Source: Thalassovita autumnalis
Lineage (GTDB): Bacteria > Pseudomonadota > Alphaproteobacteria > Rhodobacterales > Rhodobacteraceae
Length of the DNA stretch: 64,000 nucleotides
NCBI RefSeq assembly: GCF_001458255.1
Contig: NZ_CYSB01000026.1
Location: 62,001-126,000, forward strand
Reading direction: 5' to 3'
Below the pieces are notes generated by a model. That model was given only the letters and a program-made list of their open reading frames with translations, was not told where the DNA came from and searched no databases. This document shows, one piece after another, positions 1 to 8,970 of this stretch. How positions within the stretch are numbered: position 1 is the first letter of the stretch; each line of letters opens with the position of its first letter. Both the position numbers and the translations under genes were made by a program.

Positions 1-1803
1 GCCGCCGCGCGGATGGGCGCGCGTACTGCTTTGGTCACGCTGAAACGGGAAGGCATCGGCGTGATGTCCTGCAACCCGGCCATCGGTGGCCTGGGTAAAG
101 GGCATCTGGTGCGCGAAGTGGATGCTTTGGATGGCGTGATGGGCCGTGTTGCAGATGCTGCTGGCATTCAGTTTCGCCTGCTCAACCGTCGCAAAGGCCC
201 CGCTGTGCAAGGTCCGCGCGCGCAATCTGACCGCAAGATCTACCGCGAAACCATGTTGACTGAGATGGAAGCCCAACAGGGGTTGGAGATCGTTGAAGGC
301 GAAGCCACCGATTTCATCATGCAGGGGAACACCGTATCTGGCGTTGTTCTGGCAGATGGGCGTGAGCTGCAGGCCAAGCAGGTTGTCCTGACCACCGGCA
401 CCTTCCTGCGTGGCGTGATCCATATCGGTGATGTTCAAAAGCCCGGCGGCCGAATGGGGGATAAACCCTCGGTCAAACTGGCGGAGCGGATCGACAGCTT
501 TGATCTGCCTCTAGGGCGTTTGAAAACCGGCACGCCGCCGCGTCTGGACGGCCGCACGATTAAATGGGATCTGCTGGACAGTCAGCCAGGCGATGATGAA
601 CCGGTGCTGTTTTCCTTCATGTCTGATAAGGTGACGGCGCCGCAGATTTCCTGCGGGATCACCCATACCAACGAACGCACGCACCAGATCATCCGCGACA
701 ATCTGGATCGATCCGCCATGTACGGCGGGCATATCGATGGGGTAGGGCCGCGCTATTGCCCCTCGATCGAGGATAAGATCGTGCGTTTTGCCGATAAAAC
801 CTCGCATCAGGTGTTCCTGGAACCTGAGGGCGCTGACGATCACACGGTTTACCCAAACGGGATTTCGACCTCATTGCCTGAAGAGGTGCAGCTGGACTAC
901 GTCCGCTCCATCTACGGGTTGGAGGAAGCTGTGATCCTGCAGCCAGGCTATGCGATTGAATATGACTACGTGGATCCGCGCACGTTGGATGCACATCTGA
1001 GCGTGAAAACCGTGCCCGGCCTGTTCCTGGCGGGCCAAATCAACGGCACAACGGGTTATGAAGAGGCCGCGGCGCAAGGGCTTGTTGCCGGTTTGAACGC
1101 CGCAGCGCGCGCGTTGGGTAAAGATCCCGTTAGTTTCAGCAGGTCTGACAGCTACATCGGCGTGATGATCGACGATCTTACAACACGCGGCGTGACGGAA
1201 CCCTATCGGATGTTCACCTCCCGCGCCGAATTCCGGCTGTCCTTGCGGGCAGATAACGCGGATCAGCGGTTGACGCCGAAGGCGATTGAGCACGGCTTTG
1301 CCTCATCTGCGCGGCAAGCTGCGTTTGAGGATAAGATGGCCCGTCTGGAGGCGGGGCGGAAACGGTTGGAAGAGGCTTCGTTCACACCGCGGCAATTGGC
1401 GGAACACGGGTTCAAAATCAACCAGGATGGCGCGCGCCGCAGCCTGTTTCAGGTTCTGGCCTTCCCAGATGTCGACTTTGCCAAGCTGATAGAGTTGGAT
1501 GCCACACTGGCGGAGATCGATCCAAACACCCAATCCCAGTTGGAAAAAGATGCGCTTTACGCCAACTATATTCAGCGGCAACAGCGTGATGTTGAGGCGG
1601 TGAAACGGGATGAACAGCAGGTCATTCCCGATGATTTCTCTTATGATGTGATTGATGGGCTGTCGAATGAGCTGAAGCTTAAGCTGAACGCAGCACGCCC
1701 GGCAAACCTATCCCAGGCGGCGAGAGTTGACGGCATGACCCCTGCGGCATTGACGTTGTTGCTTGCGAAACTTCGGCAAGCCAAGCGGGAGAAACGCGCG
1801 TGA
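1..1803 (+). CDS. mnmG: tRNA uridine-34 carboxymethylaminomethyl modification enzyme MnmG (5' truncated)
   Basis: FAD-dependent subunit of the MnmE-MnmG complex, which installs the (carboxymethyl)aminomethyl group on the wobble uridine of several cytoplasmic tRNAs. The frame is open from base 1; the 600 visible residues lack only about the first 20, including the N-terminal GxGxxG dinucleotide fold, so the true start lies left of the window. Visible family signatures are [12 protein letters not shown] near the start, [45 protein letters not shown] and the C-terminal [17 protein letters not shown] block. The ATG at 13 is internal and should not be used as the start. The stop overlaps the GTG of rsmG by four bases, so the two are probably cotranslated. 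This is the mnmG-rsmG-parAB arrangement usual near alphaproteobacterial origins. Confidence 0.97.
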   Translation, partial: AAARMGARTALVTLKREGIGVMSCNPAIGGLGKGHLVREVDALDGVMGRVADAAGIQFRLLNRRKGPAVQGPRAQSDRKIYRETMLTEMEAQQGLEIVEGEATDFIMQGNTVSGVVLADGRELQAKQVVLTTGTFLRGVIHIGDVQKPGGRMGDKPSVKLAERIDSFDLPLGRLKTGTPPRLDGRTIKWDLLDSQPGDDEPVLFSFMSDKVTAPQISCGITHTNERTHQIIRDNLDRSAMYGGHIDGVGPRYCPSIEDKIVRFADKTSHQVFLEPEGADDHTVYPNGISTSLPEEVQLDYVRSIYGLEEAVILQPGYAIEYDYVDPRTLDAHLSVKTVPGLFLAGQINGTTGYEEAAAQGLVAGLNAAARALGKDPVSFSRSDSYIGVMIDDLTTRGVTEPYRMFTSRAEFRLSLRADNADQRLTPKAIEHGFASSARQAAFEDKMARLEAGRKRLEEASFTPRQLAEHGFKINQDGARRSLFQVLAFPDVDFAKLIELDATLAEIDPNTQSQLEKDALYANYIQRQQRDVEAVKRDEQQVIPDDFSYDVIDGLSNELKLKLNAARPANLSQAARVDGMTPAALTLLLAKLRQAKREKRA

Positions 1804-2408
1804 GGGACATTGGACTGGATGTTTCACGTGAAACATTGGATCAGCTGGACGCGTATGTTGCGCTGTTGGAAAAGTGGAATCCGCGGATCAACCTGGTGGC
1901 CCGCTCCACTTTGAGCCAATTGTGGGACCGGCACTTCGTCGATTCTGCGCAGATTTTCCAATATTCACCGGAGAATACTCAACATTGGGTGGATCTGGGC
2001 AGCGGCGGTGGGTTTCCCGGACTTGTGGTCGCGGTGCTGGGGAAAGAGTTGCGGCCGGACATGCGGGTGACGCTGGTCGAAAGCGATACCCGTAAAGCGA
2101 CCTTCCTGCGCACGGTGATCCGCGAACTTGCTCTGCAGGCCAAAGTGTTGGATTCGCGGATTGAGGCCTTGGATCCTTTACAGGCTGACGTTTTGTCAGC
2201 GCGGGCCTTGGCGGATTTGACGGCGCTGCTTGGCTTTGCTGATCAACATATGCGCAAGGACGGCATGGCGCTGTTTCCAAAAGGTGCCACCTGGGAAAAA
2301 GAACTGACGGACGCACAGCAATCGTGGCGATTCGACCATGAGCGTTTTACAAGTAAGACAGAAGCTGAGGCCGTCATTTTCAGAATCAGGGAAGTTGCTC
2401 ATGTCTGA
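1800..2408 (+). CDS. rsmG: 16S rRNA (guanine-527-N7)-methyltransferase RsmG
   Basis: SAM-dependent methyltransferase that makes m7G527 in 16S rRNA (formerly GidB). The 202-residue product has the [10 protein letters not shown] segment (residues 25-34) and the SAM-binding loop [11 protein letters not shown] (about 64-74), both typical of the family, and family-normal length. The GTG start overlaps the mnmG stop (GTGA), and the 3' end overlaps parA by eight bases, so mnmG-rsmG-parA-parB reads as one operon. Residues 8-12, VSRET, are encoded by a perfect parS palindrome at 1820-1835, so this N-terminal stretch is constrained by chromosome segregation as well as by protein function. Confidence 0.96.
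   Translation: MRDIGLDVSRETLDQLDAYVALLEKWNPRINLVARSTLSQLWDRHFVDSAQIFQYSPENTQHWVDLGSGGGFPGLVVAVLGKELRPDMRVTLVESDTRKATFLRTVIRELALQAKVLDSRIEALDPLQADVLSARALADLTALLGFADQHMRKDGMALFPKGATWEKELTDAQQSWRFDHERFTSKTEAEAVIFRIREVAHV
1820..1835. promoter_or_regulatory. parS centromere site 1, inside rsmG
   Basis: A perfect 16-base palindrome, TGTTTCACGTGAAACA, identical to the widely conserved chromosomal parS consensus. It lies in the first codons of rsmG and upstream of parA and parB, whose ParB product loads on such sites. Function is assigned from the known consensus and from the adjacent parAB genes. Confidence 0.95.
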
Positions 2409-3213
2409 TCCCACGCGTTTGCCGGGGCCCAAGATCATCTCCGTTGCCAACCAGAAGGGCGGGGTGGGGAAAACCACGACCACGATCAACCTCGGCGCCG
2501 CTTTGGCCGCGCAGGGGATGAAGGTTTTGGTGGTGGATCTGGACCCGCAGGGCAACGCGTCCACCGGGCTTGGCGTGGAAAATGACGCACGTGAATACAC
2601 GACCTATGAGTTGCTGTTGGACGATGTGGAGCTGACGAATGTTATTCAGGCCACTGGCACCGAAGGTTTGAGCATCATTCCGGCCACTGTGGATCTGAGC
2701 TCGGCCGATATTGAGCTGATTTCAAATGAAAAGCGGGTGTTCCTGCTGCATGATGCGCTGCGTCAGCATGCGATGGACACGTTTGAATATGACTACATCC
2801 TGATCGATTGCCCGCCGTCGCTGAACCTGCTGACGGTCAATGCGATGGTTGCCTCTCATTCTGTGCTTGTGCCGCTGCAGTCAGAATTCTTCGCACTGGA
2901 AGGCCTGTCACAGTTGATGCTGACCATCCGTGAGGTGCGTAGCACGGCCAATCCAGATTTGCGGATCGAGGGGATCGTGCTGACCATGTATGATGCCCGC
3001 AACAACCTGTCGCAACAGGTGGAGGCAGATGCGCGCGATAATCTGGGGGAACTGGTGTTTGAAACCGTGATTCCGCGGAATGTCCGCGTTTCCGAAGCGC
3101 CATCTTACGCGGTTCCGGTTCTGGAATATGACCCGCAGTCAAAAGGCGCGCAGTCTTACCTGCAGTTGGCTAAGGAGCTGCTGGGTAAAAACGTTAAAAT
3201 CGCCGCTCAATAA
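2401..3213 (+). CDS. parA: Chromosome partitioning ATPase ParA
   Basis: Walker-type ATPase that binds DNA non-specifically and drives segregation of ParB-parS complexes. The 270-residue product carries the deviant P-loop KGGVGKTT (residues 19-26), the Walker A' DLDPQGNAS and the Walker B segment YDYILIDCPPSL (about 127-138), and is of ordinary Soj/ParA length. I chose the ATG at 2401, which overlaps the rsmG stop by eight bases and follows a GGGAAG ribosome site; the longer open frame from 2338 reads antiparallel-free rsmG codons and lacks family support. ParB begins 23 bases downstream, giving a standard parAB pair. Confidence 0.97.
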   Translation: MSDPTRLPGPKIISVANQKGGVGKTTTTINLGAALAAQGMKVLVVDLDPQGNASTGLGVENDAREYTTYELLLDDVELTNVIQATGTEGLSIIPATVDLSSADIELISNEKRVFLLHDALRQHAMDTFEYDYILIDCPPSLNLLTVNAMVASHSVLVPLQSEFFALEGLSQLMLTIREVRSTANPDLRIEGIVLTMYDARNNLSQQVEADARDNLGELVFETVIPRNVRVSEAPSYAVPVLEYDPQSKGAQSYLQLAKELLGKNVKIAAQ

Positions 3214-3236
3214 GCAAAAATATAAGAGGAGGCACC

Positions 3237-4154
3237 ATGAGCGATCGTCCTAAATCCCGGGGATTGGGCCGCGGGTTGTCCGCATTGATGGCAGATGTGA
3301 CACCGCCAGCCGCTGCTGCTGAAGGGCAGGGGGAGGCCACGCGCCGCCCCGATATGATGGTGCCGATTGAAAAGGTCCATCCAAACCCGGATCAGCCGCG
3401 CCGGACCTTTACCAAGGAACAGCTGGATGAACTGGCTGCCTCGATCAAGGAAAAGGGCATCATCCAGCCGCTGGTCGTGCGGGCCCGTCCCGGCGATGCC
3501 GGTGCCTATGAGATCGTAGCGGGGGAACGCCGTTGGCGTGCCGCGCAGATCGCGATGCAGCACACGATCCCCGTTGTTGTGCGTGACTTCGATGACACCG
3601 AAGTGCTGGAAGTTGCGATCATCGAAAACATCCAGCGTGCTGACCTGAACCCGGTGGAAGAGGCCGCGGGTTACAAGGCGCTGATGGACAAGTTTGGCCA
3701 CACGCAGGAAAAGCTGTCCGAGGTGCTGGGCAAGAGCCGTTCGTACATCGCGAACCTGGTGCGCCTGCTGCAGTTGCCTGATGAGGTGCAGGAGTTTCTG
3801 CGCGATGGCAAGCTGAGTGCGGGCCATGCCCGGGCGTTGATTACATCTGACGACGCGGTTTCGCTGGCGAAGAAGGTAATCAGCTCAGGCCTTTCGGTGC
3901 GTGAAACCGAAAGACTGGCCAAGAAAACCGTTACCGAACTGTCCGAGATGGATCAGCCCCGGCCGAAGCCCGCGCGTAAATCGGTTGAGAAAGACGCCGA
4001 CACCCGCGCGTTGGAGGCGGACCTGTCCGCAGCGTTGCGCATGAAGGTCTCGATCGATCATGACGCCGGCGGCGAAAGCGGCAAGCTGGTCATTTCCTAT
4101 GAGGATTTCGACGGTTTGGATGAGCTGTGCCGCAAGCTGTCTGTGGTCAGCTGA
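3237..4154 (+). CDS. parB: Chromosome partitioning protein ParB
   Basis: CTP-dependent DNA clamp that loads at parS and is moved by ParA. The 305-residue protein shows an N-terminal basic ParA-interaction stretch (residues 1-20, SRGLGRGLSALMAD), the GERRWR motif (96-101) and the ENIQRADLNPVEEA box (130-143) of the CTP-binding domain, a helix-turn-helix around 156-178 that recognises parS, and a C-terminal dimerisation segment. A strong AGGAGG site sits seven bases before the ATG. A perfect parS begins three bases after the stop codon, and another lies upstream in rsmG. Confidence 0.97.
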   Translation: MSDRPKSRGLGRGLSALMADVTPPAAAAEGQGEATRRPDMMVPIEKVHPNPDQPRRTFTKEQLDELAASIKEKGIIQPLVVRARPGDAGAYEIVAGERRWRAAQIAMQHTIPVVVRDFDDTEVLEVAIIENIQRADLNPVEEAAGYKALMDKFGHTQEKLSEVLGKSRSYIANLVRLLQLPDEVQEFLRDGKLSAGHARALITSDDAVSLAKKVISSGLSVRETERLAKKTVTELSEMDQPRPKPARKSVEKDADTRALEADLSAALRMKVSIDHDAGGESGKLVISYEDFDGLDELCRKLSVVS

Positions 4155-4156
4155 CC

Positions 4157-4172
4157 TGTTTCACGTGAAACA
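4157..4172. promoter_or_regulatory. parS centromere site 2, just after parB
   Basis: Second exact copy of TGTTTCACGTGAAACA, two bases past the parB stop codon and 2.3 kb from site 1. The two copies bracket parA and parB. Assignment rests on identity with the conserved ParB target. Confidence 0.95.
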
Positions 4173-4195
4173 ATCCCCTCCGGGCCATTGCGAGC

Positions 4196-4549
4196 TCAGT
4201 GGTCCGGGCGGGTCCAGATGAACAGCATGACGCAGCTAAGCGTCACCGCTTGGATCGCCAGAACATGCCAGGGCAGTTGCGCGATCAGCGAGATGGAAAA
4301 CACCACCACAACAGAAATTGTTGCGTAGCGTTTGGCGCGGGGATTGATGGCGCCGCGTTCCTGCCATTCCTGGATGGAGGGGCCAAAGGTCGGGTGGCTG
4401 AGGAGCCAATTGTGTAGCCGCTCACTGGAGCGGGCGAAACAAAATGCGGCCAAAAGCATGAAGGGCACTGTGGGCAGCAGCGGTAGGAAAACGCCGATTG
4501 CTCCAAGTGCCAGGGCGATCAGCCCAAATGCGGCCCAGATAAAGCGCAT
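4196..4549 (-). CDS. YbaN/DUF454 family small inner-membrane protein
   Basis: A 117-residue protein of the DUF454 (YbaN) family, function not established. It has two or three predicted hydrophobic segments: an N-terminal pair containing GVFLPLLPTVPFMLLAAFCF, the family hallmark of a proline-rich hairpin followed by FARSSERLHNWLLSHPTFG, and a C-terminal pair rich in V, I and L. The ATG at 4549 lies one base beyond the hemW stop, so I prefer it to the upstream in-frame ATG that would read through the hemW end. It is the last gene of the minus-strand rph-rdgB-hemW run and is probably cotranscribed with it. Confidence 0.8.
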   Translation of the reverse strand: MRFIWAAFGLIALALGAIGVFLPLLPTVPFMLLAAFCFARSSERLHNWLLSHPTFGPSIQEWQERGAINPRAKRYATISVVVVFSISLIAQLPWHVLAIQAVTLSCVMLFIWTRPDH

Positions 4550-4550
4550 C

Positions 4551-5720
4551 TTAGTCCACCAGCAGTTCTTTGATGATCGCATTGAGGACCATCCGGCCCT
4601 CCTCTGTCACTTGGACAGAATGCCTCGTTTCGCGGATCATTCCGATCTCTGTCAGATAGCGCAGTTTGTCCGCGTTCAAGGGCTGACCCGCCATGTTTTC
4701 GTAACGGCTTTTGTCTAGGCCATCGCTGACCCGAAGCCCCATCATCAGGTATTCACCCGCTTGATCTAGTGGGTCTATCGGGTGGCGTGTTTCCAGCGGG
4801 GCCAGAGCTTCGACCGCATGCAGCCATTTGCCAGGTGTGCGTTCCGCATCGGTGGCCATGCGCTGCCCATCCACTGTGATACGGCCATGGGCACCGGGGC
4901 CAATGCCGATGAAATCACCGTAGCGCCAGTAGATCAGGTTATGGCGGCTTTCGGCGCCGGGTTTGGCGTGGTTTGAGACCTCATAAGCCTCCATCCCGGC
5001 GGCGCCGCAGATCTCTTGTGTGGCGGCATACATATCTGCTGAGGTGTCATCTTCGGGTAGGCCACGCAGCAATCCGCGATCATAGCGGTCACCAAAGGCC
5101 GTGCCCTGTTCAATGGTCAGCTGATAGAGCGACAGGTGATCAATCGCCATGCTCAGCGCCTCTTTCAGCTCCGCGCGCCAGTCCTCCAGCGTTTGGTCCA
5201 GACGGGCGTAGATCAGATCGAAGCTGACCCGTTCAAACTGATTGCGGGCAATGTCGAAGGCGGCGCGGGCTTCTTCTACGCTGTGAATGCGGCCCAGCCG
5301 TTTCAGATCGCGGTCATTCAGGGCCTGAATCCCCATCGAAACGCGCGAGACACCGGCCTGCGCGTAGTCATGAAAGCGGCCGGCCTCAACCGATCCAGGG
5401 TTGGCCTCCAGCGTGACCTCCAGGTCGTTTGCCTGCGGCCAGAGCTGGCGGATGCGGTCCAGCACGCCATGCACCACTTCGGGATCCATCAGCGATGGGG
5501 TGCCGCCGCCAAAGAAGACTGAGGTCAAAACCCGTTCCGGCAGCTCCGCGGCGTAGCGGTCCAGTTCGGACAGATAGGCCCTAAGCCAGCGTTTCTGGTC
5601 TATTTCGCGGGAAACATGCGAATTGAAATCGCAGTAGGGGCATTTGGCCGCGCAGAACGGCCAATGCAGGTAAAGGCCGAAGCCCCCTTGTCGCCAATCC
5701 TCTGTGACGAAATCAGCCAA
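4551..5720 (-). CDS. hemW: Radical SAM heme chaperone HemW (HemN-like)
   Basis: Radical SAM protein of the HemN/HemW family. The iron-sulfur cluster motif is C23-x3-C27-x2-C30 (CAAKCPYC), followed by the SAM-binding GGGTPSL loop near residue 70. At 389 residues it is the shorter HemW type rather than the longer anaerobic coproporphyrinogen oxidase HemN, so a heme-trafficking role is more likely than decarboxylation; this rests on family knowledge. The ATG overlaps the rdgB stop by eight bases, the same overlap length as between rph and rdgB, which supports one tightly coupled operon. Confidence 0.9.
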   Translation of the reverse strand: MADFVTEDWRQGGFGLYLHWPFCAAKCPYCDFNSHVSREIDQKRWLRAYLSELDRYAAELPERVLTSVFFGGGTPSLMDPEVVHGVLDRIRQLWPQANDLEVTLEANPGSVEAGRFHDYAQAGVSRVSMGIQALNDRDLKRLGRIHSVEEARAAFDIARNQFERVSFDLIYARLDQTLEDWRAELKEALSMAIDHLSLYQLTIEQGTAFGDRYDRGLLRGLPEDDTSADMYAATQEICGAAGMEAYEVSNHAKPGAESRHNLIYWRYGDFIGIGPGAHGRITVDGQRMATDAERTPGKWLHAVEALAPLETRHPIDPLDQAGEYLMMGLRVSDGLDKSRYENMAGQPLNADKLRYLTEIGMIRETRHSVQVTEEGRMVLNAIIKELLVD

Positions 5721-6321
5721 AACAGCCTTTCAGGAAGGCCTGAACAGCGCGGCCACGGTGGCTGATGCGGTTCTTTTCTTCCTTCTCCATCTCGGCGCAG
5801 GTGATGTCATAGCCATCCGGCATGAACATCGGATCATAACCAAAGCCGTGTTCGCCACGAATTGGCCAGACCAGATTGCCGGGCATCACCCCTTCGAACA
5901 CTTCGTCATGACCGTCGGGCCAAGCCAGCACCAGGGTGCAGCGGAACTGGGCCGAACGCGGTGCATCAGGGCCTTTGGCGGTGATTTCATCATTGGCGCG
6001 GGTCATCGCGATCATGAAGTCCCGACCAGAGCCTGTTTCGGCCCAATCCGCCGTGTAAACACCCGGCGCGCCGTCTAGCGCGTCGATGGTGATCCCGCTG
6101 TCATCGCTGAGGGCAGGGAGGCCGGTCGCCTGCGCGGCGGCATGGGCCTTGATCCGGGCATTGCCGACGAATGTGTCCTCGGTCTCTTCCGGTTCCGGCA
6201 GATTCATTTCGGCGGCACCCACCACGGACACGCCGTGGGGGGCCAGGATTTCAGTGATCTCTTGCAGCTTGCCCGCGTTGTGGGTGGCGACAAGGATCTT
6301 TTCTCCCGCAAACTTACGCAT
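5713..6321 (-). CDS. rdgB: dITP/XTP pyrophosphatase RdgB (Ham1 family)
   Basis: Hydrolyses non-canonical purine nucleoside triphosphates (dITP, XTP) to monophosphates, cleaning the nucleotide pool. The 202-residue product has the family [10 protein letters not shown] motif near residues 13-22, SDDSGI near residue 70, GYDPMF in the C-terminal half and SHRGRA close to the end, all active-site signatures of the Ham1/RdgB family. It overlaps rph upstream and hemW downstream by eight bases each. Confidence 0.95.
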   Translation of the reverse strand: MRKFAGEKILVATHNAGKLQEITEILAPHGVSVVGAAEMNLPEPEETEDTFVGNARIKAHAAAQATGLPALSDDSGITIDALDGAPGVYTADWAETGSGRDFMIAMTRANDEITAKGPDAPRSAQFRCTLVLAWPDGHDEVFEGVMPGNLVWPIRGEHGFGYDPMFMPDGYDITCAEMEKEEKNRISHRGRAVQAFLKGCFG

Positions 6322-7030
6322 TGACCGCAGCCATCTGGGCGGCGACCAGCTCGGCTACGCCTTTTTCAGCCAGATCCAGCAGCTGGTTCATCTGGTCACG
6401 GGAATAGGTGGCGCCTTCGGCGGACATCTGGGTTTCGATCATCTGACCGTTGCCCAGCATGATGAAGTTACCATCAACGCCGGCCTCAGAGTCTTCGGGG
6501 TAGTCCAGATCCAGAACCGGCTGGCCGGCGTAGATACCGCAGGACACGGCTGCAACTGGCGAAATCAGCGGGTCAGAGACGACCTGTCCGGTTTTCATCA
6601 GTTTCTGAACCGCCAGTTTCAGCGCAACCCAGCCACCGGTGATCGAGGCGCAGCGGGTGCCGCCATCGGCCTGAATAACGTCACAGTCCACGGTGATCTG
6701 ACGTTCGCCCAGAGCGGAGCGATCCACGCCAGCCCGCAGGGAACGGCCGATCAGGCGCTGGATTTCAACGGTGCGCCCGCCCTGCTTGCCCATCGCGGCC
6801 TCACGACGCATGCGCGAGGTGGTCGAACGCGGCAGCATGCCGTATTCTGCTGTCACCCAGCCCAGGCCTGACCCTTTGATGAAGGGCGGCACACGATCCT
6901 CAAGGGTGGCGGTGCACAGCACATGGGTGTCACCCATGCGGATCATGCAGGAGCCTTCGGCGTGTTTGGTCACATTGGTTTCAATGGAAACCGGGCGCAT
7001 TTCGTTGAGTTCTCTTCCGGAAGGACGCAT
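6314..7030 (-). CDS. rph: Ribonuclease PH
   Basis: Phosphorolytic 3'-5' exoribonuclease that trims tRNA 3' ends. The start [14 protein letters not shown] is the family N-terminus; it is preceded by AGAGGA with good spacing, so the ATG at 7030 is chosen rather than the open frame that extends 153 bases further upstream. The 238-residue length matches the family. Conserved elements include RPSGR at the N-terminus, the [16 protein letters not shown] block, and [11 protein letters not shown] of the phosphate-binding core. It heads the minus-strand rph-rdgB-hemW-ybaN operon and is divergent from hrcA. Confidence 0.96.
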   Translation of the reverse strand: MRPSGRELNEMRPVSIETNVTKHAEGSCMIRMGDTHVLCTATLEDRVPPFIKGSGLGWVTAEYGMLPRSTTSRMRREAAMGKQGGRTVEIQRLIGRSLRAGVDRSALGERQITVDCDVIQADGGTRCASITGGWVALKLAVQKLMKTGQVVSDPLISPVAAVSCGIYAGQPVLDLDYPEDSEAGVDGNFIMLGNGQMIETQMSAEGATYSRDQMNQLLDLAEKGVAELVAAQMAAVNA

Positions 7031-7120
7031 CTCAAAATTCCTCTGTTCGATTTGCCTGCGGGGATACAGGGCAGAAGGGGCGGCTGGCAAGGGCTGCGGT
7101 CGGGTTTGGCGTAAGCGTGA

Positions 7121-7149
7121 TTGACCTTTCTGGACGATCCTCTTTAATG
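7121..7149 (+). promoter_or_regulatory. Possible sigma-70-type promoter for hrcA-grpE
   Basis: TTGACC at 7121-7126 and TTAATG at 7144-7149, separated by 17 bases, in the gap between divergent rph and hrcA. A transcript starting about seven bases later would leave only the ATGs at 7161 or 7167 as usable hrcA starts. No CIRCE operator is visible here. Confidence 0.4.
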
Positions 7150-7166
7150 GGGTGCCGAGGATGAGC

Positions 7167-8231
7167 ATGACAGATCGCAGCAAAATTCTAGAAGAGATGA
7201 ATGACCGCTCGCGCGAAGTGTTTCGCCGCGTTGTTGAGGGCTATTTGACCACTGGGGAGCCTGTGGGCTCCCGTAGCCTGACCCGCGAGATGAGTGAGAA
7301 GGTCAGCGCCGCCACCATCCGCAATGTGATGGGCGATCTGGAGTATCTGGGCCTTTTGGACAGCCCCCATGTCAGCGCCGGCCGGGTGCCTACGCAGCAG
7401 GGTCTGAGGATGTTTGTGGATGGGCTGTTGGAGGTGCGCGATCTGGACCACACGGACCGGCATGCATTGGATCAGACGGTGACCAGCAATGCAGGCGACG
7501 TGCAGGATGTGCTTGATCGGGTCTCCACCGCGTTGTCGGGGGTGACACAGGGGGCCTCACTGGTGTTGGCGCCCAAACATGAGGCCGCGATCAAACACGT
7601 TGAATTCGTCTCTCTTGCGGCGGATCGGGCCCTTGTTGTGCTGGTATTCTCAGATGGGCACGTGGAAAACAGGGTCTTCACCCCGCCGCCGGGTCTGACA
7701 CCCTCGGCCATGCGGGAAGCGGCGAATTTTGTGAATGCCTTTGTTGAAGGCAAGACGCTGAGCGATTTACGCCAGTCGATGAAACAGCAGATCGATGCCC
7801 GCCGGCAGGAGATTGACACCCTGGCCCATGCGCTGATCGACAGCGGGCTGGCGGTCTGGGCCGAAGACGGCGACCAACATGAGCGACTCATCGTGCGGGG
7901 GCGGTCGAATCTGTTGCAAAATGAAGGTGCCGAAGAGGACCTGAACCGCATCCGCGAGTTGTTTGATGATCTGGAACGCAAGCGGGATATCGCGGATTTC
8001 CTCGATTTGACCGAGGCAGGCGACGGCGTTCGCATTTTTATTGGCTCTGAGAACAAACTTTTCTCACTTTCGGGTTCCTCTTTGGTGGTCTCTCCATATA
8101 TGAACGCTGACCGTAAGATTGTTGGTGCGGTGGGGGTGATTGGCCCCACGCGACTGAACTATGGCCGGATCGTCCCGATTGTGGATTACACGGCGCAGTT
8201 GGTCGGGCGGATGATTTCCGACCGCAGCTAA
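7167..8231 (+). CDS. hrcA: Heat-inducible transcription repressor HrcA
   Basis: Repressor that binds CIRCE operators, in alphaproteobacteria usually upstream of groESL (not in this window). The 354-residue product has an N-terminal winged helix including [10 protein letters not shown] and [20 protein letters not shown]-type recognition sequence, the conserved [10 protein letters not shown] stretch, and a C-terminal GAF-like domain ending in [22 protein letters not shown]. The ATG at 7167 has GAGG six bases upstream; ATG 7161 and GTG 7152 in the same frame are alternatives. grpE follows after 18 bases, giving the usual hrcA-grpE pair. Confidence 0.95.
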   Translation: MTDRSKILEEMNDRSREVFRRVVEGYLTTGEPVGSRSLTREMSEKVSAATIRNVMGDLEYLGLLDSPHVSAGRVPTQQGLRMFVDGLLEVRDLDHTDRHALDQTVTSNAGDVQDVLDRVSTALSGVTQGASLVLAPKHEAAIKHVEFVSLAADRALVVLVFSDGHVENRVFTPPPGLTPSAMREAANFVNAFVEGKTLSDLRQSMKQQIDARRQEIDTLAHALIDSGLAVWAEDGDQHERLIVRGRSNLLQNEGAEEDLNRIRELFDDLERKRDIADFLDLTEAGDGVRIFIGSENKLFSLSGSSLVVSPYMNADRKIVGAVGVIGPTRLNYGRIVPIVDYTAQLVGRMISDRS

Positions 8232-8249
8232 AGTTGGAAAAGGTGGCAC

Positions 8250-8819
8250 ATGCCTAGAGAAGACGAATTCCTCGATGATATCGAGACCAGCGAAGCCGAA
8301 CTGGAAGCTGAAGAGCTGGCCGAAGAAGAGGCGCTGGAGTTGGAAAAAGAAGTGGATGAGCTGGAGGCGCTGCGCGCCGAACGCGACGATTTCCGCGACA
8401 AGTTCATGCGTGCCCTGGCCGATGCTGAAAACTCGCGCAAACGTGCCGACAAGCAGCGCCGCGAGGCTGAGCAATACGGTGGTTCCAAGCTGGCGCGGGA
8501 CATGCTGCCGGTTTACGACAACCTGCAGCGGGCGATGGATGCGGTCAGCGACGAACAGCGCGAAGCCATGGGCGCGATGCTGGAAGGTCTGGAGCTGACC
8601 CTGCGCGAGCTGAAGAACACCTTCAAGAAACATGGCATCGAAGTGATCGCCCCGGCTGTGGGTGACAAGTTTGATCCAAACGAACACGAAGCCATGTTCG
8701 AAGCGCCGGTGCCCGGCACCAAGGCGGGGGAGATCATTCAGGTCTCGGCCGTGGGCTTCATGCTGCACGATCGCCTGCTGCGTCCGGCACAGGTCGGCGT
8801 CAGCTCGATGACGGCATAA
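8250..8819 (+). CDS. grpE: Nucleotide exchange factor GrpE
   Basis: Co-chaperone that releases ADP from DnaK. The 189-residue protein has a long acidic, Glu-rich N-terminal coiled coil (about residues 10-60), the RADAENSRKRADKQ-type helix and a C-terminal beta domain containing HEAMFEAP and GFMLHDRLLRPAQVGVS, both family signatures. It follows hrcA by 18 bases and is preceded by an AAAGGTGG ribosome site. Its partners dnaK and dnaJ lie about 48 kb away in this window. A terminator follows at 8881. Confidence 0.96.
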   Translation: MPREDEFLDDIETSEAELEAEELAEEEALELEKEVDELEALRAERDDFRDKFMRALADAENSRKRADKQRREAEQYGGSKLARDMLPVYDNLQRAMDAVSDEQREAMGAMLEGLELTLRELKNTFKKHGIEVIAPAVGDKFDPNEHEAMFEAPVPGTKAGEIIQVSAVGFMLHDRLLRPAQVGVSSMTA

Positions 8820-8880
8820 AACTCAGTCCCTTGGTCGCAAGTGGCGGATCGGGGATTTTGAGTATTTTTGAAACAGTGAA

Positions 8881-8910
8881 AGGCGGGGCCGCGAGGCCGC
8901 GCCTTTTTCG
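8881..8910 (+). terminator. Intrinsic terminator of hrcA-grpE
   Basis: Arms at 8882-8890 and 8895-8903 (nine pairs with one mismatch, loop GCGA) followed by five T residues. It lies 62 bases past the grpE stop. Confidence 0.8.
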
Positions 8911-8970
8911 TTGGTCTGGTGGCAGGCAGATTTCTTGACAGGCCGTCTGAAAATCGGGCCTCTTAGAGCG

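Noticed and set aside
7031-7166. Search for a CIRCE operator near hrcA
   Set aside because: No TTAGCACTC-N9-GAGTGCTAA-like repeat is present.
8935-8963. TTGACA at 8935 as a promoter for the TPM gene
   Set aside because: No acceptable -10 element at 16-18 bases; a start from it would fall at or after the ATG.
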